NCBI GenBank assembly: GCA_035699465.1
Contig: DASSPT010000123.1
Location: forward strand, 1-22,379
Direction of reading: 5' to 3'
DNA from: JAICNR01 sp035699465
Lineage (GTDB): Bacteria; Gemmatimonadota; Gemmatimonadetes; JACCXV01; JAHWKZ01
Length of the DNA stretch: 22,379 nucleotides
The position numbers were made by a program, and so were the translations under genes. The notes beneath the pieces were generated by a model that was not told the DNA's origin, searched no databases, and saw only the letters and a list, made by a program, of their open reading frames with translations. This document shows, piece after piece, positions 7,375-15,234 of this stretch. Position 1 is the stretch's first letter. Each line of letters opens with the position of its first letter.

Positions 7375-8448
7375 ATGTCGACTTCGGTCTCCGTCCTGAC
7401 ATGCGCCCTGCTGCTCGCCGCTTCGGCGACCGCATATCCCCAGGAAGCCGCGTCGATCGACTCCTCGCATTCCGTGGGGTTTCGCGTCTACCGCATCCCT
7501 GATCCGTCTCGACCGTTCCAGCTTGGTTCGCAAGCGGAGGCGGTAGCTCGGCCGATCCAGGTGTACGGCTGGTATCCGGCCGCCGATTCTTGCCCTCGGC
7601 CCATGACATGGGGCGAGGTCGTGCAGTGGGTGGGGGTCGAAGGCGGACACGACCCGCTGGACGCCGAACGCGCGGAAATGGGCCGCAACGAGTTCGTCGC
7701 CTGGATCGGCTCGCTGGAAGGGGATACGACCGCCGCGCGGAGTGCGCTCCGGTTCCCGCTGCGCGCATGCGAGGAGGTCCCGGCGGCGCGGGGTCGCCAC
7801 CCGCTCGTGCTCCTGCCGGTTGGCAGAGACGACTCGCCGGCGATGCACGCCATGCTGGGGGAGGAGCTCGCGTCCCGTGGCTGGGCGGTCCTGTCGACGG
7901 GAGGCCTCGGCGCGCGAGAGCGCGCGATGGAATTCGGAGCCGCGGACATCGATGCGCAGCTCCAGGATCTGAGGGTGGTGGTGTCGCTCGCGGAATCGCT
8001 CGACTTCGTCGATCCGTCCCGGCCCTATGTCGTCGGGTACAGCTTCGGAGGCGGGGTGGCGGTCCTGTACTCGATGGCCGACACGACGGTGTCCGCGGTG
8101 GTCAGCCTGGACGGGTCGATCGGCTTCGCGGATCGCGTGCCGGTGTATGTCTCGCTTCCCGGATGGCATCCCGAACGCGCGGGCGCGCCCGTCCTGCACA
8201 TCCGGGCGCCCGACGAGGCGCGCAAGGACCTCTCGGCGCTCGAGTCGCTCGCAGCGCCCGTGCTGGTCGAGACCGTCCCGGGTGCCGTGCACCAGGATTT
8301 CACGGATCTCGGTCCCCTGTCGGCGCACGGGCTCGCGGTGCCGGCCATCGGTCTCGACGATTCCGACGGGGACGAGATCCACGCGGCGATCATCGCCGCG
8401 ACCGTAGCGTTTCTCGAGGAGCATCGCCGAACCACCGACGGGGACTGA
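7375..8448 (+). CDS. Exported alpha/beta hydrolase (dienelactone-hydrolase-like)
   Basis: The product has 357 residues. A signal peptide (about 1-22, ending TAYPQ) is followed by an alpha/beta-hydrolase core. The nucleophile elbow is GYSFGGG with Ser223. An Asp occurs in SLDGS (246). A late His sits in GAVHQDF (306), as expected for the catalytic triad, although the acid residue is less certain. HPLVLLPVGRDD before the elbow fits the strand and oxyanion-hole region. The N-terminal part (IQVYGWYPA) resembles secreted platelet-activating-factor acetylhydrolase or dienelactone-hydrolase-like proteins. The exact ester or lactone substrate is unknown. The start at 7375 directly precedes the signal peptide. 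It lies 56 bp after the barrel gene, so it may be third in the same transcript. Confidence 0.85.
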   Translation: MSTSVSVLTCALLLAASATAYPQEAASIDSSHSVGFRVYRIPDPSRPFQLGSQAEAVARPIQVYGWYPAADSCPRPMTWGEVVQWVGVEGGHDPLDAERAEMGRNEFVAWIGSLEGDTTAARSALRFPLRACEEVPAARGRHPLVLLPVGRDDSPAMHAMLGEELASRGWAVLSTGGLGARERAMEFGAADIDAQLQDLRVVVSLAESLDFVDPSRPYVVGYSFGGGVAVLYSMADTTVSAVVSLDGSIGFADRVPVYVSLPGWHPERAGAPVLHIRAPDEARKDLSALESLAAPVLVETVPGAVHQDFTDLGPLSAHGLAVPAIGLDDSDGDEIHAAIIAATVAFLEEHRRTTDGD

Positions 8449-8476
8449 GCCCCGCTCCGTGCGCCCGATCCCGGGG

Positions 8477-9430
8477 TCAGTCCGGGAGCATCTGCTCCCA
8501 CGACTCGCCGTCCCACTCCCAGAGGTCCGCGAACGTCTCGCCGGCGAGGTATCCCCCGAACAGCACGACGCGCTCGCGGAGCGGGTCGTACGCCATCTCG
8601 TGGACGTTGCGCGGTCCGGGTCCCTGCACCGCGCGCTCGCTCCAGGTCGCGCCGTCCCAGACCCACGTGTCGGCGAAGTCCCCGCCGTCTCCGCGGCCGC
8701 CGTAGAGCACGGTCGAGCCTCGGGCCGCGTCGTACGCCATCCGGCTCGCGAAACGAGGCGACGGGCCGGGGGACAACGCGGACCAGGCGCGACCGTCCCA
8801 GGCCCACGTGTCGGCCAGCAGGCCCTCCGCGCCCCAACCGCCGAACAGGAGGACCGCCTTACGGCTGTCGTCCCACACGAGCCGGTGGGTGGAGCGCGCC
8901 GGAGGGCCCGGTGCCTCGATCTCGCGCCAGCTGGCGCCGTCCCAGATCCAGGTGTCGTCCAGAAGGGTATGGTCTGGTCGTCCGCCACCGAAAAGGACGA
9001 CGACGCGCCGCTCGGGATCGTAGACCATGGCGGTGTGATCGCGCACGCCGGGGCCGCCATCGGTCACCCGGCTCCACGCGCTCCCGTCCCATTCCCAGGT
9101 GTCTCCTTGAGGGACTAGATCCCCGCGGGATCCGCCCGGCATCGTGAACCCTCCGTGAAGCACGAGGCGTTCGCGGCCGGAGTCGTACGCGAACCCGAAG
9201 TGCGCCCGGTCTCCCGGGCCGACGGTGTCGAGTACCGACCAGTTGATGCCGTCCCAGCCCCACATCCATGCGCCGCGCGGGCCCTCGACGACGCCTCCCA
9301 ACAGGACGACCACGCCCAGGCCGGAATGCCAGGCCATGGAATGCGAGGAGCGGGGCTCCGGCCAGAGAGTTTCCTGGGCGGCGGCCGGAAGAGGAGCGAG
9401 AAGCGCCAGTGCGAGAATGCGCGCGAGCAC
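8477..9430 (-). CDS. Exported Kelch-like beta-propeller protein
   Basis: The product has 317 residues. The GTG at 9430 is supported by AAAGGA at 9435-9440 and gives a signal peptide (MLARILALALLAPLPAAAQ). After it come about six repeats of roughly 50 residues. Their shared features are the DTWxWDGxxW motif, then a PxxRxxHxMAYD-like segment, then VVLFGG. This is the Kelch/galactose-oxidase type of repeat, so a beta-propeller is expected. The final copy is a half-repeat (DLWEWDGESW), which probably closes the propeller with the first blade. No catalytic Cys-Tyr pair of galactose oxidase is evident, so a binding role is more likely. It is convergent with the hydrolase gene (28-bp gap) and divergent from the gene at 9521. 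Confidence 0.85.
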   Translation of the reverse strand: MLARILALALLAPLPAAAQETLWPEPRSSHSMAWHSGLGVVVLLGGVVEGPRGAWMWGWDGINWSVLDTVGPGDRAHFGFAYDSGRERLVLHGGFTMPGGSRGDLVPQGDTWEWDGSAWSRVTDGGPGVRDHTAMVYDPERRVVVLFGGGRPDHTLLDDTWIWDGASWREIEAPGPPARSTHRLVWDDSRKAVLLFGGWGAEGLLADTWAWDGRAWSALSPGPSPRFASRMAYDAARGSTVLYGGRGDGGDFADTWVWDGATWSERAVQGPGPRNVHEMAYDPLRERVVLFGGYLAGETFADLWEWDGESWEQMLPD

Positions 9431-9434
9431 GAAG

Positions 9435-9440
9435 TCCTTT
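9435..9440 (-). promoter_or_regulatory. Shine-Dalgarno deciding the Kelch protein GTG start
   Basis: AAAGGA on the minus strand, 4 nt upstream of GTG at 9430. It selects the start at the signal peptide over a long, non-conserved upstream extension to 9742. Confidence 0.5.
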
Positions 9441-9520
9441 CGGGAAGACGTCGGGATTGTCCCCTGCCCGACGCGCCGGGCGGGTCGCTCGTTCAAGCGA
9501 CGATGGCTAAGATCACGGGC

Positions 9521-10057
9521 ATGCGCGATCCGCATCCACAAATGGACCAGCGGCGTTCCGGCGCTGCGTTCGCCATCGCGACGCTGGCCGTCACAACCGC
9601 GCTGGGTTGTGCCGCGCTCGAGTCGCTCGGGATCCTGGCGCTCCGGTTCGAGTCGGCCGACGACCGCGGCACGGAGCTGCGGCTGCTGGAGCCGTCCGCG
9701 GGTCGTCCCCTGGGCGGGGCAGCGCTTCGCCTCTGGGCGCACGTCGAAAACCCCAACGGGTTCGGCCTTCGACTGACCGAAGTGGCCGGGGATCTCTCGA
9801 TCGCCGACGCCGGCGTGATCGATGTCGAGTTTCCGCTCGGCCTGCCTCTCGTCGCCTTTCAGGACACGGTCATCCCGCTCGACGTCTCCATCGGGTTCGA
9901 CGACCTGCCGTCTCTCGCCGGGATCGCGCGCGCGGCGATCGGCGGCGACCGGCTGGACTACCGGCTGGACGGGACGTTCGCGGTGGAAGCGGGCGGGTAC
10001 GGCCGACCGCGCTTCGGACCGTGGACACTGCTCGAGGGGGAGATCCGCGTGCGATGA
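9521..10057 (+). CDS. LEA type 2 (WHy-fold) family protein, possibly a lipoprotein
   Basis: The product has about 178 residues. A hydrophobic N-terminal segment ends in TTALGC, which resembles a lipobox with a non-standard -3 residue, so it may be a lipoprotein or a signal-anchored protein. The body reads as a LEA-14/WHy beta-sandwich: RLWAHVENPNGFGLRLTEV carries the NPN signature, followed by FPLGLPLVAF and VIPLDVSIGFDDL. Bacterial members are usually periplasmic or membrane-linked proteins of unclear role. The start is uncertain: ATG codons at 9503, 9521 and 9542 are all in frame without a clear ribosome site, and I take the middle one. The stop overlaps the M14 peptidase start in ATGA, so the two are probably made together. 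Confidence 0.78.
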   Translation: MRDPHPQMDQRRSGAAFAIATLAVTTALGCAALESLGILALRFESADDRGTELRLLEPSAGRPLGGAALRLWAHVENPNGFGLRLTEVAGDLSIADAGVIDVEFPLGLPLVAFQDTVIPLDVSIGFDDLPSLAGIARAAIGGDRLDYRLDGTFAVEAGGYGRPRFGPWTLLEGEIRVR

Positions 10058-11688
10058 GGGGGCTCGGCGCCGTCCTGGCGTTGCTCGCCATTCCCTCTGC
10101 TGCGGCAGGTCTGCAGCCTTCCGGCGGCGGGCCCCCGGTGCCGCTCACCAGGGCCGAGGCGACGAGATACGTCGAAACCTCGTCGTACGACGACGTGGCG
10201 TCGTTCTTGAACGCCGTCCAGGAGGCAGGCGCTGACGTCCACGTCGGATCGTTCGGCTACTCCTTCGAGGGGAGGCGGCTTCCGCTCGCGGTGTGGGGTG
10301 CGGCGGCCGCGACGCCCGCGGCGGCGCGATCCACGGGAAAGACCCGCGTGCTCGTCATGGCCAACATCCATGCCGGGGAAGTCGAGGGGAAGGAGGCGGT
10401 CCTCGAGCTCCTGCGGGAGATCGCGGCCGGGGATCACGCGGCGTGGCGGGACTCCCTCGTCCTGCTCTTCGCGCCGATCTACAACGCCGACGGCAACGAG
10501 CGCGTGCGGCTGGACAACCGGCCGGATCAGCTGGGTCCCGTGGGGGGCATGGGCCAGCGGCCGAACGCGCAGGGCTTCGACCTCAACCGCGACTACATGA
10601 AGCTGGAGACACCCGAGGCGCGATCGCTGATCCGGCTGTTCACCGAGTACGACCCGCACGTCACGATCGACCTCCACACGACGAACGGCACCTACCATGG
10701 CTATCACCTGACGTACTCGCCGCCGCTCCATCCGGGGACCGATCCCGGCATCGCCGCGTTCGCGCGCGAGCGGTGGCTGCCGGAAGTCACCGTGGAGCTG
10801 GCGTCCGAGTGGTCGGTGTGGCACTACGGGAACCTCCCGCAGGACGACGGCTTCGACGCGCCACGCGGCTGGTACACCTTCAGCCACCAGCCGCGATTCG
10901 GCAGCAACTACGAGGGGCTGAGGAACCGCTTCGGCCTGCTCTCCGAGGCCTACTCCTATCTGCCCTTCGAGGAGCGGATCGCGGTCACCCGCGCGTTCGT
11001 CGTCTCGCTGCTCGATTTCGCCGCCCGGCACGCGACGGAGACCCGGCGCCTGGCCGAGACGGCCGACGCGCGCGACCTGTCCGGCGCGGATCTGCCCGTC
11101 CGCGCCGAGCACGTCTGCGGCGCGGAGGTCGAGGTCCTGATGGGGGAGGTGGCGGCGGAGCGCCACCCATACACGGGCGAGCGGATGCTCCGGCGCCTGC
11201 CGGTCCAGCGCCCGGAATCGATGCCGGACTGCACGGCGTTCCGCGGGACCGAGATCTCGCGGGTACCCGCCATCTGGATCGTGCCCGGAGATCTCGACCC
11301 CGCGATCGATCGCCTGGCCGCGCACGGTGTCAGGATGTTGACGCTCGTCGAACCGCTGACGATCGAGGCGGAGGCGTTCGTGATCACCAGCTCGACGCAA
11401 GCGGAGCGCGAGTTCCAGCAGCACCGGGAGCGGACGCTCGAGGGCCGCTGGGAAACGCGCACGGAACAGTTGCCGGCGGGAACGGTCGTCGTGCCGACGG
11501 CGCAGCCGCTGGGTCGGCTGGCGTTCTACCTGCTGGATCCGCGCAGCGACGACGGGCTCGTGACGTGGAACATCCTGGACGAAGCGCTGGAGGGTGCCGC
11601 TCGCTATCCGATCCTGCGGTCCGCCGTCCCGCTACCCGCGGGATCCTACCGCGAGGAAAGTCCGCCGGCGATCTCCTCCGGTCGCTGA
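10054..11688 (+). CDS. M14 family zinc metallopeptidase (carboxypeptidase-like), exported
   Basis: This 544-residue exported zinc peptidase has a signal peptide at about 1-19. The zinc motif is HAGE (His106, Glu109), with the third ligand His208 in TIDLHTTNG. FDLNRDY (175-181) supplies the substrate-binding Asn-Arg pair, and Glu298 in LLSEAYSY is the expected catalytic glutamate. All M14 key residues are therefore present. Residues from about 320 to 544 form a C-terminal extension with beta-rich sequence and no catalytic motif that I recognise. It may help with substrate selection. The substrate could be a peptide or a cell-wall peptide; this is not resolved. It is coupled to the LEA-2 gene by the ATGA overlap. 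Its 3' end overlaps the convergent lipoprotein gene by 43 bp. Confidence 0.92.
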   Translation: MRGLGAVLALLAIPSAAAGLQPSGGGPPVPLTRAEATRYVETSSYDDVASFLNAVQEAGADVHVGSFGYSFEGRRLPLAVWGAAAATPAAARSTGKTRVLVMANIHAGEVEGKEAVLELLREIAAGDHAAWRDSLVLLFAPIYNADGNERVRLDNRPDQLGPVGGMGQRPNAQGFDLNRDYMKLETPEARSLIRLFTEYDPHVTIDLHTTNGTYHGYHLTYSPPLHPGTDPGIAAFARERWLPEVTVELASEWSVWHYGNLPQDDGFDAPRGWYTFSHQPRFGSNYEGLRNRFGLLSEAYSYLPFEERIAVTRAFVVSLLDFAARHATETRRLAETADARDLSGADLPVRAEHVCGAEVEVLMGEVAAERHPYTGERMLRRLPVQRPESMPDCTAFRGTEISRVPAIWIVPGDLDPAIDRLAAHGVRMLTLVEPLTIEAEAFVITSSTQAEREFQQHRERTLEGRWETRTEQLPAGTVVVPTAQPLGRLAFYLLDPRSDDGLVTWNILDEALEGAARYPILRSAVPLPAGSYREESPPAISSGR

Positions 11689-12125
11689 TACGACATCGTG
11701 AGGATGCAGCAGGTTCGCCCGGGACCGAACGAGGCGCTCAAGAGGATCTGCGCGTCCGTCGGGTTCGGCGCCGGGCGGGCCGGGACGAAGCGCGCCTCCC
11801 AGTAGACGAGCGAGTCGGCCTCGCGCTGGCCGAAGTCGGTCGGCTCGACGAAGCGGATCGTCTCGCCGTCCCAGGTCGCGTCGCGGAAGTGCACGATCCA
11901 CCACCGACCCCACAGCTCGAACTCGAAGAAGCCCGACAGCCTGCCGGGAGCCCGCTCGACGAGCGCGTCGAACTGTCCCGGAGGCGTCTCGTTGCGGGCC
12001 AGCCACGCCCCCAGTACGGGCCGGGGATCGTCGTCGAAGCCATCGCGCAGCGGATCGGTGACGGCGCCCGGACCGCAGGCGGCGAGCGCGAGGAAGGCCG
12101 TGAACGCGAAGGAGCGTGAGTGCAT
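11646..12125 (-). CDS. Small hypothetical lipoprotein
   Basis: The product has 159 residues. The N-terminus MHSRSFAFTAFLALAAC carries a good lipobox (LAAC, Cys17), so it should be lipid-anchored. The rest is rich in Trp and aromatic residues (FELWGRWWIVHFRDATWDG) and ends with a pair of adjacent cysteines (RTCCILTM). I do not recognise the family. An ATG four codons upstream (12125 against 12137) is also possible. It is probably the last gene of an operon with the phytase-like lipoprotein (33-bp gap) and the acetyltransferase. Its coding end overlaps the end of the M14 peptidase gene on the other strand. Confidence 0.78.
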   Translation of the reverse strand: MHSRSFAFTAFLALAACGPGAVTDPLRDGFDDDPRPVLGAWLARNETPPGQFDALVERAPGRLSGFFEFELWGRWWIVHFRDATWDGETIRFVEPTDFGQREADSLVYWEARFVPARPAPNPTDAQILLSASFGPGRTCCILTMSYQRPEEIAGGLSSR

Positions 12126-12158
12126 GGAACCGATCATACCGTGCGGGTGAACCCCCGG

Positions 12159-13271
12159 CTAGGAGTCCTCGCGCAGCCTCAAAGCGTAGATCGACTGCCA
12201 CGTACCGCCGCCGTTGTCGGCGATCAGGAGAACGGATTTCTCGCCATTCGCCAGCCGGGGGCCGAACGCCATGCCCTCGAAATTCGACACAGGCAGCCCG
12301 AACCGCCGCTCGAAGAGCAATGTCTTGCTGGCCGGCGCCCAATCGGTCCGCCCGGCGAGGCCCGAGCGGAACGACACCGCCGACACGTCCGTCGCGACCT
12401 CGATGTCGGCGAGGTAGATGCGGATCCGGAAGCCCGCCATGCCTGAGTCGTCCCCGACCAGCCCTCGCTCGAGCACCAGCAGGCGATGATCGTCGATCGG
12501 CAAGAGGGCGGAAACGCCGCTCCGATCCTCCCCTAGGGCGCCGGGAGGACCGGTGATCGCGTGTTCGATGGCGTCGGTGACATACGCGTACTGCCTACCG
12601 GGTCCCTGCGCTATGTCTATCTCCTGGAGGCGCACGATCGACCCCGCGGAAGGCGAGGCGAGTGAGCCGTCGATCGTGAGGGCCTCTTCGTTCGCGGTCC
12701 ACAACCTCTGGTCGTCCTCGTCGAGCGCGAGAGCCTCGAAACCGTAGTTCGCGCGGATCGCCGCATACACCGAGAAAGGGCCCTCGCCCTCGGGAACGAG
12801 CCGGCTCAGCTCGCGGCCACCCTCGGGATCCAGCTCGACCAGCGAAGGCCGCGCCACGTCGCCGAAGTCGCGCTCGTCGGCGATCCATACGGTTCCATGC
12901 TGCGGATTGTAGACGACGTCCTCTCGATCGGCGCTCTGCCCGCGGCCCGTGAGCGACCGGCCTTCGTAGTCGAGGATCGGAATCGGACGGCCGAAGGAAA
13001 CCGACCGCACGCGTCCCGACTCCTCGTCGAGGGCGATGTCGAGGAAATACAGGGCCGCGTGATCATCCCCGACGGCCACGTAGCGATCGCCTTCCATGCG
13101 TGCGAAGCCGCTCAGCTCTTCGGCCACGAGCCGCGGGTCGGGGCTCTCGCCGCCCGTGAAGTTGTAGCGGCCGACTTCGATTATCTCGACTTGGCCGGTG
13201 GCCGGGGACGCTGAGCAGGCCGCCAGAGCGAGGGTCAGTAGCGCGAGGATCAGTCGGCCGCAGGTCGGCAT
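12159..13271 (-). CDS. Esterase-like-activity-of-phytase family lipoprotein
   Basis: The product has 370 residues. MPTCGRLILALLTLALAAC gives a canonical lipobox (Cys19), and the ATG at 13271 is chosen for that reason. The body matches the phytase-like esterase family (PF13449 type) by its strand motifs: AEELSGFARMEGDRYVAVGDD, DREDVVYNP, YGFEALALDEDDQRLWTANE and NFEGMAFGP, and then LLIADNGGG near the C-terminus. The fold is expected to be a beta-propeller, with the acidic residues facing a metal site. Despite the name, enzymatic activity is poorly established in this family. It follows the acetyltransferase by 37 bp and precedes the small lipoprotein by 33 bp, so one transcript is likely. Confidence 0.82.
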   Translation of the reverse strand: MPTCGRLILALLTLALAACSASPATGQVEIIEVGRYNFTGGESPDPRLVAEELSGFARMEGDRYVAVGDDHAALYFLDIALDEESGRVRSVSFGRPIPILDYEGRSLTGRGQSADREDVVYNPQHGTVWIADERDFGDVARPSLVELDPEGGRELSRLVPEGEGPFSVYAAIRANYGFEALALDEDDQRLWTANEEALTIDGSLASPSAGSIVRLQEIDIAQGPGRQYAYVTDAIEHAITGPPGALGEDRSGVSALLPIDDHRLLVLERGLVGDDSGMAGFRIRIYLADIEVATDVSAVSFRSGLAGRTDWAPASKTLLFERRFGLPVSNFEGMAFGPRLANGEKSVLLIADNGGGTWQSIYALRLREDS

Positions 13272-13308
13272 GACAGCATGATAGGGCGTCTCGGGCGGCG
13301 GTGGCACG

Positions 13309-13776
13309 TCAGCGGTTCAGCCACTTCGTCATGAGATGGCGCTGATGATCGACGAATCCGCGCCGCGCGTAGAGCCGCTTCCCGTCCGGGTTGTCGTGAT
13401 CGACCTCGAGATGGATGGCGGCCACCCCCCTCGCGCGGCACCACTCCTCCATCGCGTCGAGGAGGCGATTCCCGATCCCCCGGTCGCGCCAGCCGGGGCG
13501 GACGTACAGCTCATCGACGAACGCGTCCCGCCCGCCGTACTCGAGGCTGAAGCCGCAGCAGAGAACCCCGTAGCCCTCCGCCTCTTCGCCCACGCGCGCG
13601 AGCCACGCACCGCCATGGAGCGGCTCGGCCCACAGCTCTCCAAGCGCGTCGCGCACAACAGCCTCGTCGTACGGCAGCCGCTCGCCGGCGTAGAACTCGC
13701 GCATCAGCGGCAGCAGCTCGCCGATATCGCGCGGCATCGCGGGATCGATGCGCATGCGCGGTTCTTCAGCTACCAC
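13309..13776 (-). CDS. GNAT family N-acetyltransferase
   Basis: The product has 155 residues. The GNAT fold is visible: VDELYVRPGWRDRGIGNRLL holds the acetyl-CoA pyrophosphate-binding R/Q-x-x-G-x-G/A-type loop (RDRGIG), and the C-terminal strand HLEVDHDNPDGKRLYARRGFV is a standard GNAT ending. The acceptor substrate (amine, antibiotic or protein N-terminus) cannot be read. I chose GTG at 13776 because AAGGAGG sits 4 nt upstream. An in-frame ATG seven codons later (13755) has no ribosome site. The gene is divergent from cystathionine beta-synthase and heads the probable minus-strand operon. Confidence 0.88.
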   Translation of the reverse strand: MVAEEPRMRIDPAMPRDIGELLPLMREFYAGERLPYDEAVVRDALGELWAEPLHGGAWLARVGEEAEGYGVLCCGFSLEYGGRDAFVDELYVRPGWRDRGIGNRLLDAMEEWCRARGVAAIHLEVDHDNPDGKRLYARRGFVDHQRHLMTKWLNR

Positions 13777-13780
13777 GCCG

Positions 13781-13787
13781 CCTCCTT
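13781..13787 (-). promoter_or_regulatory. Shine-Dalgarno deciding the acetyltransferase GTG start
   Basis: AAGGAGG on the minus strand, 4 nt before GTG at 13776. It is the strongest ribosome site near this N-terminus. Confidence 0.55.
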
Positions 13788-13824
13788 GCTGGGGTCGGAA
13801 CCGCAATCTATGTTCGCCCGAGCC

Positions 13825-15234
13825 ATGCCGCTCGACCTCCACGACCCGTCCCGGCGCGTCTATAACGACGTTCTCGAGGGGCTCGGAAACACCCCGCTGA
13901 TCCGCCTCAACCGCGTGACGCGCGGGATCCGGACACCCGTGTACGCGAAAGCCGAGCATCTGACCCCGGGTGGTAGCGTCAAGGACCGCATCGGGGTGCC
14001 GATCATCGCGGCGGCGGAGAAGTCGGGCCGTCTCAAGCCCGGAGGCACGATCGTCGAGGCGACGGCGGGCAACACCGGCCTCGCGCTCGCGATGGCGGCG
14101 GCGATCAAAGGCTATAAGTGCGTGTTCGTGATGCCCGACAAGATGAGCCTCGAGAAGCAGCGGCTGCTGAAGGCGTTCGGCGCGCGCATCGTGGTCACGC
14201 CGACCGCGGTCCCGCCCGATCATCCCGACTACTACCTGAACACTGCCCGCAAGATCGCCGAGGAGACTCCCAACGCGGTCTTCTCCGATCAGTTCTACAA
14301 CCGCGCCAACACCGATGCTCACTACGCGACCACGGGCCCCGAGATCTGGCGGCAGACAGAGGGCAGGGTCGCGGCGTTCGTTGCGGGCATGGGAACCGGC
14401 GGCACGATCAGTGGCGCGGGCCGCTATCTCAAGGAGCAGAACGCGGACGTGAAGGTCGTCGGCGCCGACCCCGTCGGATCGATCCTGAAGCGCTACAAGG
14501 AAACGGGTGAGGTCGGCGAAGGGAAGACATACATGGTCGAGGGAATCGGAATGGACAAGATCCCCGCGACGCTCGACATCGAGTACGTCGACGAGATCCG
14601 GAACGTTGCCGACAAGGAATCGTTCCGCATGGCGCGCAGGCTGACACGCGAAGAGGGGCTCTTCGTCGGCGGCTCGTCCGGCACGGTCACGCACGTGGCG
14701 CTCGAGCTGGCACGAGAGCTGGACGATCCGGAGCGTTGCGTCGTGACCATGCTCTGCGATGTCGGGGAGCGATACCTCTCGAAGTTCCATTCCGACGAAT
14801 GGATGCGGGAGAATCGCATGCTGGAGGACGAGCGGGTCGAGGTCGCCTACCTGCTCGAGCGCAAGGCGCGGGCCGAGGCGCCGCCTCTGATCGCGATCGA
14901 CGACAAGGCCACGGTTCGCGAGGCGCTGCGTCTCATGGAGAAGTACAACGTGAGTCAGATCCCGGTGATCTCCGACAGCGAGCAGCTCGGCAGCCTGTCG
15001 GAGGGCGCGCTCCTGAACCGGGTCCTGGCCGAGCCGGAGGCGATCGACCGGCCGCTCTCCGCCTACTTGGAGCCGCCGTTCCCCACTGTCGACGAATCGG
15101 CGAGCATGAAGCTCGTGATCGGGCATCTGACGTCAGGGGACAGCGCGCTCCTGGTGTGCAGGGGCCGACAGTTCGTAGGCATCCTGACGAAGTTCGACGT
15201 ACTGCACTACGTCACGAACGGAGGTGGGTTGTGA
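13825..15234 (+). CDS. cbs: Cystathionine beta-synthase (PLP fold plus CBS domain pair)
   Basis: The 469-residue cytoplasmic enzyme condenses serine (or O-acetylserine) with homocysteine to cystathionine in transsulfuration. The PLP lysine is Lys53 in TPGGSVKDR. EATAGNTGLALA binds the cofactor, and GMGTGGTISG is the phosphate-binding loop. CDVGERYLSKFHSDEWMREN is typical of the CBS rather than the plain cysteine-synthase branch. Two C-terminal CBS modules follow (VREALRLMEKYNVSQIPVISD, and SALLVCRGRQFVGILTKFDVL), which in related enzymes bind adenosyl ligands and regulate activity. There is no haem-binding N-terminus. ATG codons at 13810 and 13825 are both possible. The stop overlaps the next start in GTGA. 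No cystathionine lyase gene is in view, so a cysteine-synthase-like role cannot be excluded. Confidence 0.9.
   Translation: MPLDLHDPSRRVYNDVLEGLGNTPLIRLNRVTRGIRTPVYAKAEHLTPGGSVKDRIGVPIIAAAEKSGRLKPGGTIVEATAGNTGLALAMAAAIKGYKCVFVMPDKMSLEKQRLLKAFGARIVVTPTAVPPDHPDYYLNTARKIAEETPNAVFSDQFYNRANTDAHYATTGPEIWRQTEGRVAAFVAGMGTGGTISGAGRYLKEQNADVKVVGADPVGSILKRYKETGEVGEGKTYMVEGIGMDKIPATLDIEYVDEIRNVADKESFRMARRLTREEGLFVGGSSGTVTHVALELARELDDPERCVVTMLCDVGERYLSKFHSDEWMRENRMLEDERVEVAYLLERKARAEAPPLIAIDDKATVREALRLMEKYNVSQIPVISDSEQLGSLSEGALLNRVLAEPEAIDRPLSAYLEPPFPTVDESASMKLVIGHLTSGDSALLVCRGRQFVGILTKFDVLHYVTNGGGL

Noticed and set aside
8430..8476. Short CGGGG/CCCCG hairpin between the convergent hydrolase and Kelch genes
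   Set aside because: Only five base pairs with no T-tract; common by chance at this GC content.
7201..9060. Long minus-strand frame covering the hydrolase and part of the Kelch gene
   Set aside because: It has no recognisable domain and is antisense to the conserved GYSFGGG hydrolase gene and out of frame with the Kelch gene.
13786..13814. TTGCTG-17 nt-TATGTT as a promoter for cystathionine beta-synthase
   Set aside because: The matches are only 3/6 and 4/6, it overlaps the acetyltransferase ribosome site, and it would leave almost no leader before ATG 13825. It is too weak to list.
13777..15126. Long minus-strand extension of the acetyltransferase frame across cystathionine beta-synthase
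   Set aside because: Only the last 155 codons match the GNAT family, and a strong ribosome site marks a start at 13776. The remainder is antisense to conserved PLP-enzyme motifs.
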